Assembly: GCA_003070825.1 (NCBI GenBank) | Contig: QBLP01000053.1 | Location: 1-9,741 of the forward strand | Direction of reading: 5' to 3' | Length of the DNA: 9,741 nucleotides | Source of the DNA: Halanaerobium sp. | GTDB lineage: Bacteria; Bacillota; Halanaerobiia; Halanaerobiales; Halanaerobiaceae | In this document: positions 1 through 7,335 of the stretch, piece after piece | How positions within the stretch are numbered: position 1 is the stretch's first letter | Layout of the letters: each line of letters opens with the position of its first letter | Translations under genes and position numbers: made by a program | The notes under the pieces: model-generated | Told to the model about the DNA's origin: nothing | The model's input: the letters and a program-made list of their open reading frames with translations, nothing else | The model's database searches: none

Positions 1-765
1 TATTGTATCGGCGATTCTGGCAATAAACTGTGAATTGGTCGGCTTAACATTTTCGTTAATATTATTTTTAAAGTATTTTTTCAGTGCTGTTTGATTTCCC
101 CGCTGCCAGACAACATCAATTGCATGTCTAATAGCTCGCTCAACCCGACTGGGAGTAGAATCAAATTTTTCTGCCACCTGGGGGTAAAGTTCTTTGGTTA
201 CCGCACCAAGTAAATCCATATCTTTAATTACCAGTTCAACAGCCTGACGCACATAGCGGTAGCCTTTGATGTGAGCTGGGATTCCAAGTTCCTGGATAAT
301 TTTAGTTATTAAAGGTTTATAGTTTCCATTTTCAACCTCTAATTCTGCATTTTGAACTGTAAAATTATCAGCAGCACCACTCTCTGCTTCCATGAGTTGT
401 TTTATTCTCTGGGTCAGTTTATCCAGGTCAAAGGGTTTCATAATATAATAATGAACTCCAAGTTCAAGTACTGTTTTCATTATTTTATCATGTCCCATTG
501 CAGTTAGGGCAACAATTTTCATTTCATCTATTAGTTCTTTGGAGTTTAACTCTTCTAAGACCCCAATCCCATCCAGATGAGGCATTATTAAATCTAAAAT
601 TAATACATCCGGCTTTTTATTATTTTCAAGATATTCCAGAGCCTGCTCACCGTCATAAAGCATTCCCACTACATTAAACTCGTCATTTTCATCAAAAAAT
701 TCAGCTAAAAGCTGACAAAATTCCTTATTATCATCAACAATCAAAATATCAATCGTCTTTTCCAT
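1..765 (-). CDS. spo0A: Sporulation master response regulator Spo0A, 3'-truncated by window edge
   Basis: This is the phosphorelay-controlled transcription factor that commits Firmicutes to sporulation and stationary-phase programmes. I translated it directly: the ATG lies at 765-763 behind a GAGGGGG ribosome binding site, and the frame stays open for 255 codons to base 1. The N-terminal receiver domain (about residues 1-125) shows the acidic pair D11/D12, phospho-acceptor D58 in LILDLIMPHLDG, T88 and K110 in IMKPFD. The C-terminal DNA-binding domain carries the diagnostic recognition-helix region SRVERAIRHAID at residues 206-217, and the visible end includes KPTNSQFIARIAD, close to the B. 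subtilis C-terminus. B. subtilis Spo0A has 267 residues, so only about a dozen are missing here. It lies 115 nt after recN, with the usual intervening spoIVB absent. Identification is very secure; whether this organism sporulates cannot be told from here. Confidence 0.97.
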   Translation of the reverse strand, partial: MEKTIDILIVDDNKEFCQLLAEFFDENDEFNVVGMLYDGEQALEYLENNKKPDVLILDLIMPHLDGIGVLEELNSKELIDEMKIVALTAMGHDKIMKTVLELGVHYYIMKPFDLDKLTQRIKQLMEAESGAADNFTVQNAELEVENGNYKPLITKIIQELGIPAHIKGYRYVRQAVELVIKDMDLLGAVTKELYPQVAEKFDSTPSRVERAIRHAIDVVWQRGNQTALKKYFKNNINENVKPTNSQFIARIADTI

Positions 766-803
766 AATATTTCCCCCTCATTTATTTAAGTACTGTAAAA
801 TCT

Positions 804-823
804 TTTTCAGTCCCTGCTGAAAA
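804..823. repeat. Short inverted repeat in the recN-spo0A intergenic region
   Basis: TTTTCAG, a 6-nt spacer and CTGAAAA form a perfect 7-bp inverted repeat in the 115-nt gap between the recN stop and the spo0A start. No clean T-tract follows the stem on the minus strand, so it does not look like a standard terminator. It could be an operator or an mRNA leader hairpin for spo0A. I saw no convincing sigma-A or sigma-H promoter, and no clear Spo0A box, in the gap. Confidence 0.35.
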
Positions 824-880
824 TATATTGTTAATATCCCTTATAAAATTAATACACCAATTAAAAATAGTATCTCCCTA

Positions 881-2557
881 TTATTCAGCCATCAGCAGTA
901 ATTCTTCTGCATGAGCAAGAGTTTTGTCAGTCATTTTTGTCCCACCAATCATCCTGGCAATCTCTTTAACTCTTTCGGCTCTATCTAAAGCATAAATTTG
1001 AGTAAAAGTTCTGTTTTCTCCCTTTTCTTTTTGAATTAAGAAGTGATGGTTTGCTGCACTTGCCAGCTGAGGTAGATGTGTAATACAGATAATCTGTCTG
1101 TCTCTGGAAATCTGAGTAAGTTTTGAAGCCATCTTAGCAGCTGTTTTCCCACCAACTCCACTGTCAACCTCATCAAAAACCAGGGTATCAACCTGATCAA
1201 GATCAGCGGTAATGGTTTTTAGTGAGAGCATTATCCGTGATAACTCTCCTCCGGAAGCAATTTTAGAAAGTGATTTTAATTCTTCACCCCGGTTGGGAGA
1301 AATTAAAAATTCAATCTGGTCAGTACCATCAGCAGAAATTTCTTTTTCTTTAAAATCAACTTTAAACCTGACATCTTCCATTGCCAGATCCTGAAGCTCA
1401 TTTTTTAACTGTGTTTCTAAATTTTTAGCAGATTCCTTACGGTACCGGGAAAGCTTTTTAGACTTATCAGTAAGCTCTTTTTTTAATTCTTGTTCCCTTT
1501 TAGTTAGTGAAGCAATTTTTTCTTCAACATTCTCTAATTTATCCCTTTTTTGATAAAGTTCCTGCAGATAAGAAATTACCGTCTCTACGTCTTCTCCGTA
1601 TTTTCTCAACAGAGTATTAATCAGATCCAGACGGTCACTAATCATTGAAATTCTTTCCTCATCATAGGCAAAAGAACTTTCAAAATCACTTAAATCAAAG
1701 CTAAACTCTTCCAGTCCATAATAAATATCAGCAAATTTTTGATTTAGATCTTTTAATTCCTGATTATAATCTTCAATTTCTGCAAATTTATTTTTTAGAA
1801 CTGAGAGCCGATCCATTATTCCCTTATCTTTGTAGTCATCACCACTAAGAGCAGATATTAGTTCGGCCACAACTCTGTAGATTTCCTCTCCGTGAGAAAG
1901 AGTTTGATATTCCTTTTTTAACTCTTCGTATTCTCCTTCTTTTAAGGCTGCCTCTTCAATTTCTTCAATCTGGAAATTAATAATATCCAGTTCTCTTGCC
2001 CTCTGAGAATCATCAATTTCAATTTCAGAGAGCTCCTGGCGCAGCTGAAGCAGTTTTTGATACTGGCTTTTGATTTCGCTTTTTAAAGGCTTAATTTTAT
2101 CACCAATAAAAGCATCGAGAACCATCAGGTGAGAACTCTGATCTAAAAGCAGCTGATGCTCATGCTGACCGTGGATGTCAATCAAATAGCGGCTGATTTT
2201 TTTAACGATTTTCAGGGTAGCCAGCTGACCGTTAATCAAGGTTCGGTTGCGCCCATTTTCCCGAATTTCCCTGGCAATCAGGATTCCACTCTCCTCTTTT
2301 TCAATTCCGGCATCACTTAAAATTTCATTAATTATTTCGAGCTCTTCAGGCTGAAAAAAAGCAGAGATATAGGCTGCTTCTTTACCACTGCGGATTATAT
2401 CAGTATTTGCCCGGGCTCCAAGCAGCAGATCCAGAGCTCCGATAATAATAGATTTACCGGCACCGGTTTCTCCGCTTAAAATATTTAATCCCTGTTTAAA
2501 ATTAATGTTTACCTTATTGATTAAGGCAAAATTCTTAACCTGTAAATCACTGAGCAT
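881..2557 (-). CDS. recN: DNA repair protein RecN (SMC-like ATPase)
   Basis: RecN is a cytoplasmic SMC-family ATPase that acts early in recombinational repair of double-strand breaks. The 558-residue product has the usual length and layout. The N-terminal ATPase half has Walker A GETGAGKS at residues 29-36 and the family segment DIHGQHEHQLLL at about 127-138. Long charged coiled-coil arms run from about 160 to 390. The C-terminal half has the ABC signature SGGELS at 435-440, Walker B LVFDEVD at 459-465 and the switch-region CITHLPQLAS at 491-500. The ATG at 2557 follows an AGGAGG ribosome binding site. It starts 24 nt after the nadK stop, so it probably belongs to the same operon. In many relatives argR/ahrC precedes recN and spoIVB follows it; neither is present. 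No SOS (LexA/DinR) box was recognised upstream, though the space is only 24 nt. Confidence 0.97.
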   Translation of the reverse strand: MLSDLQVKNFALINKVNINFKQGLNILSGETGAGKSIIIGALDLLLGARANTDIIRSGKEAAYISAFFQPEELEIINEILSDAGIEKEESGILIAREIRENGRNRTLINGQLATLKIVKKISRYLIDIHGQHEHQLLLDQSSHLMVLDAFIGDKIKPLKSEIKSQYQKLLQLRQELSEIEIDDSQRARELDIINFQIEEIEEAALKEGEYEELKKEYQTLSHGEEIYRVVAELISALSGDDYKDKGIMDRLSVLKNKFAEIEDYNQELKDLNQKFADIYYGLEEFSFDLSDFESSFAYDEERISMISDRLDLINTLLRKYGEDVETVISYLQELYQKRDKLENVEEKIASLTKREQELKKELTDKSKKLSRYRKESAKNLETQLKNELQDLAMEDVRFKVDFKEKEISADGTDQIEFLISPNRGEELKSLSKIASGGELSRIMLSLKTITADLDQVDTLVFDEVDSGVGGKTAAKMASKLTQISRDRQIICITHLPQLASAANHHFLIQKEKGENRTFTQIYALDRAERVKEIARMIGGTKMTDKTLAHAEELLLMAE

Positions 2558-2581
2558 AATTTTTCCTCCTGTCGGTTACAG

Positions 2582-3436
2582 TTAGGCAAGGTGCATTTTT
2601 TCTTTAACAGTGGTATAAAAAGTTCGATCAGGTAATTTAATAATTGATAATTCCTGGTCTGCCCCACTAATATAAATCTCATCACCGGGAATAATCTCAT
2701 TCTTCTGTCTGCCATCAGCACAGCCTTTAACAGAGCGACCATCACTATCTACTTTGATTCTGATTCTTTCTTCGGCAGAAATCACCATCGGCCGCAGATG
2801 GAGATTATGGGGACAGATTGGAGTAATCAAAATCGCTTTGATCTGACGGGGATTAATAATTGGTCCTCCAGCCGAAAGAGAATACGCTGTGGATCCAGTT
2901 GGGGTAGCAATAATTAAACCATCACCCCGAAAATTATTGACAAGCTCATTATTAATATAAAGCTCTATTTTAAGCATCTGAGAATCTGGATCCCTGTTAA
3001 TTACATAATCATTGAGAGCATAACTGCTGTTTATTTTTTCTTCACTTCGGTAGTGCTCTGTCTGCAGCATCATCCTCTTTTCGATATTGTAATTATTATT
3101 ATCAATCATTTCCAGAGCCTTGATCAGCTCATCAGTTTCCACATCTGTTAAAAAACCAAGGTGACCGACATTAATACCCAAAAGTGGAATCTCACTGCCA
3201 ATAAAATGGTGAGAGCTGTGCAGAAAAGTTCCATCTCCACCAATGATTATTATGTAGTCTGCTTCTCTTTTAATTTTTTGATAATCTGCTCCTCTTTTTT
3301 TCTGGGCAAGCTGATAAGCAGCCCGCTTTTCAATTAGAAATTCTTTATCCCTTTTTTCAAACCACTCAACAGCTCTTTCAGCAACAGTAAAGGCTTCTTT
3401 TTTATCTAAATTAACTATTAATGCAGCTTTATTCAT
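2582..3436 (-). CDS. nadK: NAD kinase
   Basis: NAD kinase phosphorylates NAD to NADP in the cytosol using ATP or polyphosphate and so sets the NADP pool. The 284-residue protein carries the family signatures: GGDG at residues 66-69 with catalytic D68, LNDYVINR at 141-148 (the NE/D motif), the long signature GDGLIIATPTGSTAYS at 171-186 continuing into LSAGGPIINP, and a C-terminal segment with ICPHNL and LRPMV. The frame is open further upstream into tlyA. I chose the ATG at 3436 because residues from MNKAALIVN onward match the start of the family and a GGGGGG ribosome binding site sits 8 nt ahead (3445-3450). It begins 1 nt after the tlyA stop, indicating coupled translation. The tlyA-nadK pair is standard in clostridia. 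Confidence 0.96.
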   Translation of the reverse strand: MNKAALIVNLDKKEAFTVAERAVEWFEKRDKEFLIEKRAAYQLAQKKRGADYQKIKREADYIIIIGGDGTFLHSSHHFIGSEIPLLGINVGHLGFLTDVETDELIKALEMIDNNNYNIEKRMMLQTEHYRSEEKINSSYALNDYVINRDPDSQMLKIELYINNELVNNFRGDGLIIATPTGSTAYSLSAGGPIINPRQIKAILITPICPHNLHLRPMVISAEERIRIKVDSDGRSVKGCADGRQKNEIIPGDEIYISGADQELSIIKLPDRTFYTTVKEKMHLA

Positions 3437-3437
3437 T

Positions 3438-4265
3438 TTAAGAACCCCCCAGCTCTGTATGGGCTGTCCTGACAGTTTTATTGATTTTATCCTGCCAGCT
3501 CTGACAGTCAAATTCAGGCTTATTTTCGCAATATCTGAGATGAACTAAATATTCAATATTTTTACTCTGGGCACCAGTGATTGGCGAATAATTTAAGGCA
3601 AGTGGTTCAAAACCCTCTTTAAGAAAAAAATCACTTAAACTTTCAATTACATCTATATGTACTGCCGGGTCTTTAACCACACCATTTTTGCCGACCCGTT
3701 CTCTGCCGGCTTCAAACTGTGGTTTAATTAAAGCAATAAAATCACCATTGTTTTTAATGAATTTCTTAACTCCTGGTACAATCAGCCTCAGGGAAATAAA
3801 AGAAACATCAGTAACTACCAGCGGAACTTCAACTGGCAGCTGATCCTTTTCTAAATGGCGAAAATTACATCTCTCCAGCACCTCAACTCTTTTGTCCTGA
3901 CGGAGTTTCCAGGCCAGCTGACCGTAACCGACATCAATGGCATAGACTTTTGTCGCTCCGTGCTGCAGCAGACAATCGGTAAAACCACCTGTAGAGGCAC
4001 CGATATCAATTGCTTCTTTAGCTGCCGGGTCAACTGCAAAAATTTTCAGTGCTTTTTCCAGTTTTAGTCCTCCCCGACTAACATATGGGTTTTTATCACC
4101 CCGATACTCAATTTCAGCTTCCGGATCGATTTGAGTTCCTGCTTTATCTTCTCGCTGACCATCAACAAAAACCAGACCGGCCATAATAGCTCTTTTTGCC
4201 TGAGATCGGCTTCTAAACATACCTCTTTCAGTTACTACAATGTCTAATCTTTCTTTTCTGGCCAT
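3438..4265 (-). CDS. tlyA: TlyA-family rRNA 2'-O-methyltransferase
   Basis: TlyA proteins are S-adenosylmethionine-dependent methyltransferases that 2'-O-methylate cytidines in 16S and/or 23S rRNA; in mycobacteria this determines capreomycin sensitivity, and a haemolysin name persists from older work. The 275-residue product has an N-terminal S4 RNA-binding domain (about 1-60, with RGMFRSRSQAKRAIMAG), the linker YVSRGGLKLEKAL, then an FtsJ/RrmJ-like Rossmann fold with SAM motif DIGASTGGF at 87-95. Candidate catalytic K-D-K-E residues are K68, D153, K181 (IKPQFEAGRERVGKNG) and E238. The ATG at 4265 is preceded by a GGAGGT ribosome binding site and lies inside the end of dxs, overlapping it by 22 nt. 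Whether it modifies one or both rRNAs cannot be read from sequence; many Firmicutes members are of the shorter type acting on 23S only. Confidence 0.93.
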   Translation of the reverse strand: MARKERLDIVVTERGMFRSRSQAKRAIMAGLVFVDGQREDKAGTQIDPEAEIEYRGDKNPYVSRGGLKLEKALKIFAVDPAAKEAIDIGASTGGFTDCLLQHGATKVYAIDVGYGQLAWKLRQDKRVEVLERCNFRHLEKDQLPVEVPLVVTDVSFISLRLIVPGVKKFIKNNGDFIALIKPQFEAGRERVGKNGVVKDPAVHIDVIESLSDFFLKEGFEPLALNYSPITGAQSKNIEYLVHLRYCENKPEFDCQSWQDKINKTVRTAHTELGGS

Positions 4266-6175
4266 AACTTATTTACCTCCTCTGCCTGAGCAAGCAAAGA
4301 AAGAGCATTTTTAAGAATACCTCTGGCATCCAGCAGGTATTCTTTCTTCATTTCATCCATTTCACCCTGGCTGACAAACTCATCGCCAACTCCAATTCTC
4401 CTAATGTTTTTCGGAGAAATACCTCTGTCGGCGGCAAGCTCCAGGACAGCAGAAGAAAAGCCTCCAGCCAGTACCTGTTCTTCAACAGTAATAATATTTT
4501 CTGAGTTCTTAAGTGCTCTGATAATCATCTCTTCATCCAGCGGCTTAATAAAACGAGCATCAACTAAAGCTGTTTTATAGCCATTATTATTTAAAATCTC
4601 AGCTGCTTTTTGAGCTGGATAGACAGTTGAGCCAACTGCCAAAATAGTAAGGTCCATTTCAGTTTCAATTTTGATTAATTCCTCTGCCTTACCGATCTCC
4701 AGACTTTTTAATTCTTCAACTTTAAGGGGGGTATAATCTCCAGCAGCACTACCCCGTGGATAGCGGAGTACAGCTGGCCCCTCATGGTTAACAGCAGTAT
4801 ATAACATATGCTGCATCTGTTCTGCATCTCTGACTGCCATCATGACTAAATTGGGCACAGGGCGCAGAAAAGAATAGTCAAATAAACCCTGATGAGTTTC
4901 ACCATCATTACCGACAATACCTGCTCGATCAACAGCTATAGTTAAATCTAAATTCTGGATCGCAGCATCGTGAATAACCTGATCATAGGCCCGCTGCAGA
5001 AAGGTTGAATAAATTGCACAGACAGGTTTCATTCCACCTCTGGCCAGACCAGTTGACATAGTTACCGCATGCTGTTCGGCTATCCCGACATCATAATATC
5101 TTTCTGGATAAGAACGAGCAAATATCTCCATTCCTGTTCCAGAGGGCATAGCAGCAGTCACTCCAGCAATTTTTTTATCTGACTCAGCCATCCTAGTTAG
5201 AGTTTGACCAAAGATTTTACTGTAACTTGCTTTTGTTTTGACCGCCTTTGAACTGCCGTCTTCAATATTAAAAGCTCCAACACCGTGAAATTTATCAGGA
5301 TTATTTTCAGCAGGTGGGTAGCCCTTTCCTTTTTTAGTTATAACATGTAAAAGCACAGGCCCTTCGATCGCTTCTGCCTGTTTAAAGTATTTCATTAATT
5401 CAATAATATCATGACCATCTACAGGTCCCAGATAGTTAAAACCAAATTCTTCAAAAAGAACTCCCTGAATAAAGCTGTATTTTAAAGCGCTCTTAACCCG
5501 ATCAACTGTACTGGAAACAGTACTGCCAAAGCGAGGAATCTTATTAATTAAAAATTCTATATCTTCCTTGACTCTTTTTAGAGTTGGATCATTTCTTAAA
5601 TTGGCTAAATAATTAGAAATAGCGCCCACATTATTGGAGATCGACATCTCGTTATCGTTTAAAATAACATTTATATCAGCACCAATATGACCGGCATGGT
5701 TAAGAGCTTCAAAAGCCATTCCACCAGTCAGAGCTCCATCACCGATTACTGCATAAATGTCTCCCATCTCGTCAAGGTTTTCCCTTGCCATAGCCAGTCC
5801 AACTGCTGCTGAAATTGAAGTGCTGCTGTGACCGGCTCCAATAATATCGTGAGGGGATTCAGCACACTTGGGATAACCACTCATCCCATCTTTCTGTCTT
5901 AAATTTTTAAAGCAGTCTCTGCGTCCGGTTAAAATTTTATGGGTATAAGCCTGGTGTCCAACGTCCCAGATGATTTTATCTGTGGGACTGTTTAAATAAT
6001 GATGCAGGGCAATTGTTAGTTCTACTGTTCCCAGGTTTGAAGCCAGATGGCCGCCTGTTTTTGAAATATTTTCCAGTAAAAATTCTCTAATTTCAGCAGC
6101 CAGTTCTTTTAGCTGAGACCCCTTTAATTTTTTTAAATCATCTACTCCATTTATTTTTGCTAAATAGTCACTCAT
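4244..6175 (-). CDS. dxs: 1-deoxy-D-xylulose-5-phosphate synthase
   Basis: Dxs condenses pyruvate and glyceraldehyde 3-phosphate with thiamine diphosphate, the first step of the MEP isoprenoid pathway. The 643-residue protein shows the expected motifs: GGHLASNLG with H43, DVGHQAYTHK with H74, the thiamine-diphosphate/Mg motif GDGALTGG at 145-152 paired with NDNEMSIS at 173-180, GIAEQHA with catalytic E367, and DRAGIVGNDGETHQG at 416-430. A GTG at 6184 would add three residues. I prefer the ATG at 6175 because the GAGGTGG at 6181-6187 is then correctly spaced, and because it overlaps the oapA stop by one base (TAATG), a classic coupling arrangement. It precedes tlyA with a 22-nt overlap. Together with ispA in the same cluster it supplies the start and an early elongation step of prenyl chain synthesis. 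Confidence 0.97.
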   Translation of the reverse strand: MSDYLAKINGVDDLKKLKGSQLKELAAEIREFLLENISKTGGHLASNLGTVELTIALHHYLNSPTDKIIWDVGHQAYTHKILTGRRDCFKNLRQKDGMSGYPKCAESPHDIIGAGHSSTSISAAVGLAMARENLDEMGDIYAVIGDGALTGGMAFEALNHAGHIGADINVILNDNEMSISNNVGAISNYLANLRNDPTLKRVKEDIEFLINKIPRFGSTVSSTVDRVKSALKYSFIQGVLFEEFGFNYLGPVDGHDIIELMKYFKQAEAIEGPVLLHVITKKGKGYPPAENNPDKFHGVGAFNIEDGSSKAVKTKASYSKIFGQTLTRMAESDKKIAGVTAAMPSGTGMEIFARSYPERYYDVGIAEQHAVTMSTGLARGGMKPVCAIYSTFLQRAYDQVIHDAAIQNLDLTIAVDRAGIVGNDGETHQGLFDYSFLRPVPNLVMMAVRDAEQMQHMLYTAVNHEGPAVLRYPRGSAAGDYTPLKVEELKSLEIGKAEELIKIETEMDLTILAVGSTVYPAQKAAEILNNNGYKTALVDARFIKPLDEEMIIRALKNSENIITVEEQVLAGGFSSAVLELAADRGISPKNIRRIGVGDEFVSQGEMDEMKKEYLLDARGILKNALSLLAQAEEVNKLWPEKKD

Positions 6176-6732
6176 TAAATCCACCTCTTTTTTAAAAAAC
6201 CGTAAATTTTATCATAAGTCAGATGAAAAAATGCTAAGAAACGGCCAACTAGAAAAATAATTTTTGTCGAGTTCTTCATTCCAAAATATTTAAAAAATGC
6301 CTTTCCACCAACAGTTAAGGCTGAAGCCAGTCCAATTATTATCAGATTGGTCCATAAATTTGAAAAACCATAGTAGTTAATCAAATCAATTGCAATTACT
6401 GCACTGATTGCACCACTGATAGTTCCACAAATATCACCAACTATATCACACATTAAACTTGCTACTTTATCACCATTTTTAGCCAGATAAAGGGAAGTTT
6501 TAGCACCAAATATTTTTTTTGCTGCCTTTGCGTTAAACGGTTCAGTCCTGGCAACAGTAGCTGCCACTCCAACCATATCAGATAAAACACCTACTATAAT
6601 AATAATTAACAGTATTATTACTGCCATCGGTAGGGGTACAAACTGTACCTGTGTCTGCGAGACTGATGAGACACTTACCGCAATAAGAAAAGTCATAATA
6701 GCAATAATAATACTGCTCTTTAAATTAGCCAA
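6175..6732 (-). CDS. oapA: OLE-associated membrane protein OapA
   Basis: OapA is the integral membrane partner that binds OLE RNA and localises it to the cell membrane; its gene normally lies immediately downstream of the RNA. The 185-residue product, about the family size, shows likely membrane segments near residues 8-24, 36-58, 96-118 and 128-143, joined by a basic loop (KAAKKIFGAK) and followed by a basic C-terminal tail. Notable motifs are SDMVGVAATVAR at 51-62 and CDIVGDICG at 95-103, a DxxxD motif in a membrane helix that I recall as conserved in OapA. It somewhat resembles the DUF21/CorB-like membrane domain, and relatives are sometimes annotated that way. I chose the TTG at 6732 because it has a well-placed GAGGTG ribosome binding site, whereas the upstream ATG extension to 6834 lies in the RNA gene and lacks one. 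The stop overlaps the dxs start. Confidence 0.87.
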   Translation of the reverse strand: MANLKSSIIIAIMTFLIAVSVSSVSQTQVQFVPLPMAVIILLIIIIVGVLSDMVGVAATVARTEPFNAKAAKKIFGAKTSLYLAKNGDKVASLMCDIVGDICGTISGAISAVIAIDLINYYGFSNLWTNLIIIGLASALTVGGKAFFKYFGMKNSTKIIFLVGRFLAFFHLTYDKIYGFLKKRWI

Positions 6733-6738
6733 TATATT

Positions 6739-6744
6739 CACCTC
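6739..6744 (-). promoter_or_regulatory. Ribosome binding site that fixes the oapA TTG start
   Basis: GAGGTG on the minus strand lies 6 nt before the TTG at 6732. It settles the oapA start downstream of the structured RNA. It also lies only about 7 nt beyond the 3' strand of the proposed OLE terminal helix, so folding or processing of that helix could affect access to it. Confidence 0.75.
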
Positions 6745-6751
6745 AATTAAT

Positions 6752-7330
6752 AAAATAACAGATGGTAATATAATAGATAAATGCTGTGTCATAGGTCCAG
6801 CAGGTTTTCCCCGGGAATTCCTGTCTGTCGCCATTCAGGAGATTTCTCTTTAAATTCCCGCTGCAGGGTCTCCCTCTGCAGAGCTGGATTACCACTCAGA
6901 ACACACTTTAATCCCTATTATATCCCTTCTGGACAGTCTAGAAGTTTTCCTTGACAGCATTTAAACTATCTCCTAGCTTCTTTTGCAGTACTGGTTTCCA
7001 GCAGGTTCAACCCAGGGCTGGATCCAGGCGCCTGTGTTTTGCTACTGTCTCCAGTACCACTTCAAAGCAGGCTACACTGCTCAACCTTGCGGTTAGAACA
7101 GGTGAACCTGGCCTTGCTATGTATTTAATAACTCGACCAGGCCTCCGCGGGAAAGGGGTCAACGCCCACATGCCGTTGTGGATCGCCCCAAGCCCTTATC
7201 TCCCTGCAATGGCCCCCGACTGGGCGTCAGCAGCCATTACAAAGAACTTCATCGATATGCCCGTTGACGGATTTTTAGGCCCGCCTTCAAAGATAGTATG
7301 CTGACTAGAATACTGCACCATCTGCATTTT
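6752..7330 (-). ncRNA. ole: OLE RNA (ornate, large, extremophilic)
   Basis: OLE is a large structured RNA of roughly 600 nt found mainly in anaerobic and extremophilic Firmicutes. It forms a membrane-associated complex with OapA and other proteins and has been linked to tolerance of cold, alcohol and Mg2+ stress in Bacillus halodurans. The call rests on context and structure: it lies between ispA and dxs, with an OapA-like gene directly downstream, in a 632-nt gap without a credible protein gene, and it is visibly GC-richer than its surroundings. Visible pairings on the minus strand include an end-to-end helix (7324-7317 with 6766-6759), a 10-bp long-range helix (7110-7101 with 7012-7002, one bulge), an 8-bp helix CGGGAATT/AATTCCCG (6860-6853 with 6819-6812), a TACTG-GAGA-CAGTA hairpin (7056-7043), an AACC-GCAA-GGTT hairpin (7094-7083), and a CTGCA/TGCAG hairpin (6881-6861). 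The 5' end is set by the promoter; the 3' end is approximate, with no intrinsic terminator seen. Confidence 0.9.
6796..7007 (-). repeat. 11-nt direct repeat inside OLE RNA
   Basis: AACCTGCTGGA occurs twice on the minus strand, at 7007-6997 and 6806-6796, 201 nt apart. The coordinates span both copies. The first copy forms part of the 10-bp long-range helix; the second could pair with the same partner over 6 bp. It may be chance, a duplicated structural element or a repeated protein contact. Confidence 0.5.
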
Positions 7331-7335
7331 AACTA

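Noticed and set aside
2521..2745. 74-codon minus-strand frame across the nadK-recN junction
   Set aside because: It overlaps two well-supported genes in another frame and resembles no known family; it is a shadow.
3437..3511. Upstream extension of nadK into tlyA
   Set aside because: The added 25 residues match nothing in the family, and the ATG at 3436 has a six-G ribosome binding site.
6733..6834. 34-residue N-terminal extension of oapA
   Set aside because: It overlaps the 3' part of OLE RNA and has no ribosome binding site at its ATG; the TTG at 6732 has a good one and gives the expected protein size.
6784..6834. Intrinsic terminator at the 3' end of OLE RNA
   Set aside because: TGCTG and CAGCA can pair weakly near 6802-6782, but no T-run follows; the transcript probably continues into oapA or is processed.
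6917..6922. TATAAT inside OLE RNA as an internal promoter for oapA
   Set aside because: No acceptable -35 element lies at the right spacing upstream, and the sequence sits next to a likely hairpin (CTTCT/AGAAG).
6951..7304. 117-codon plus-strand reading frame
   Set aside because: It runs opposite to all other genes, lies inside the structured OLE RNA, has no ribosome binding site and its protein is unlike any family I know. The GC-rich RNA simply lacks stops in this frame.
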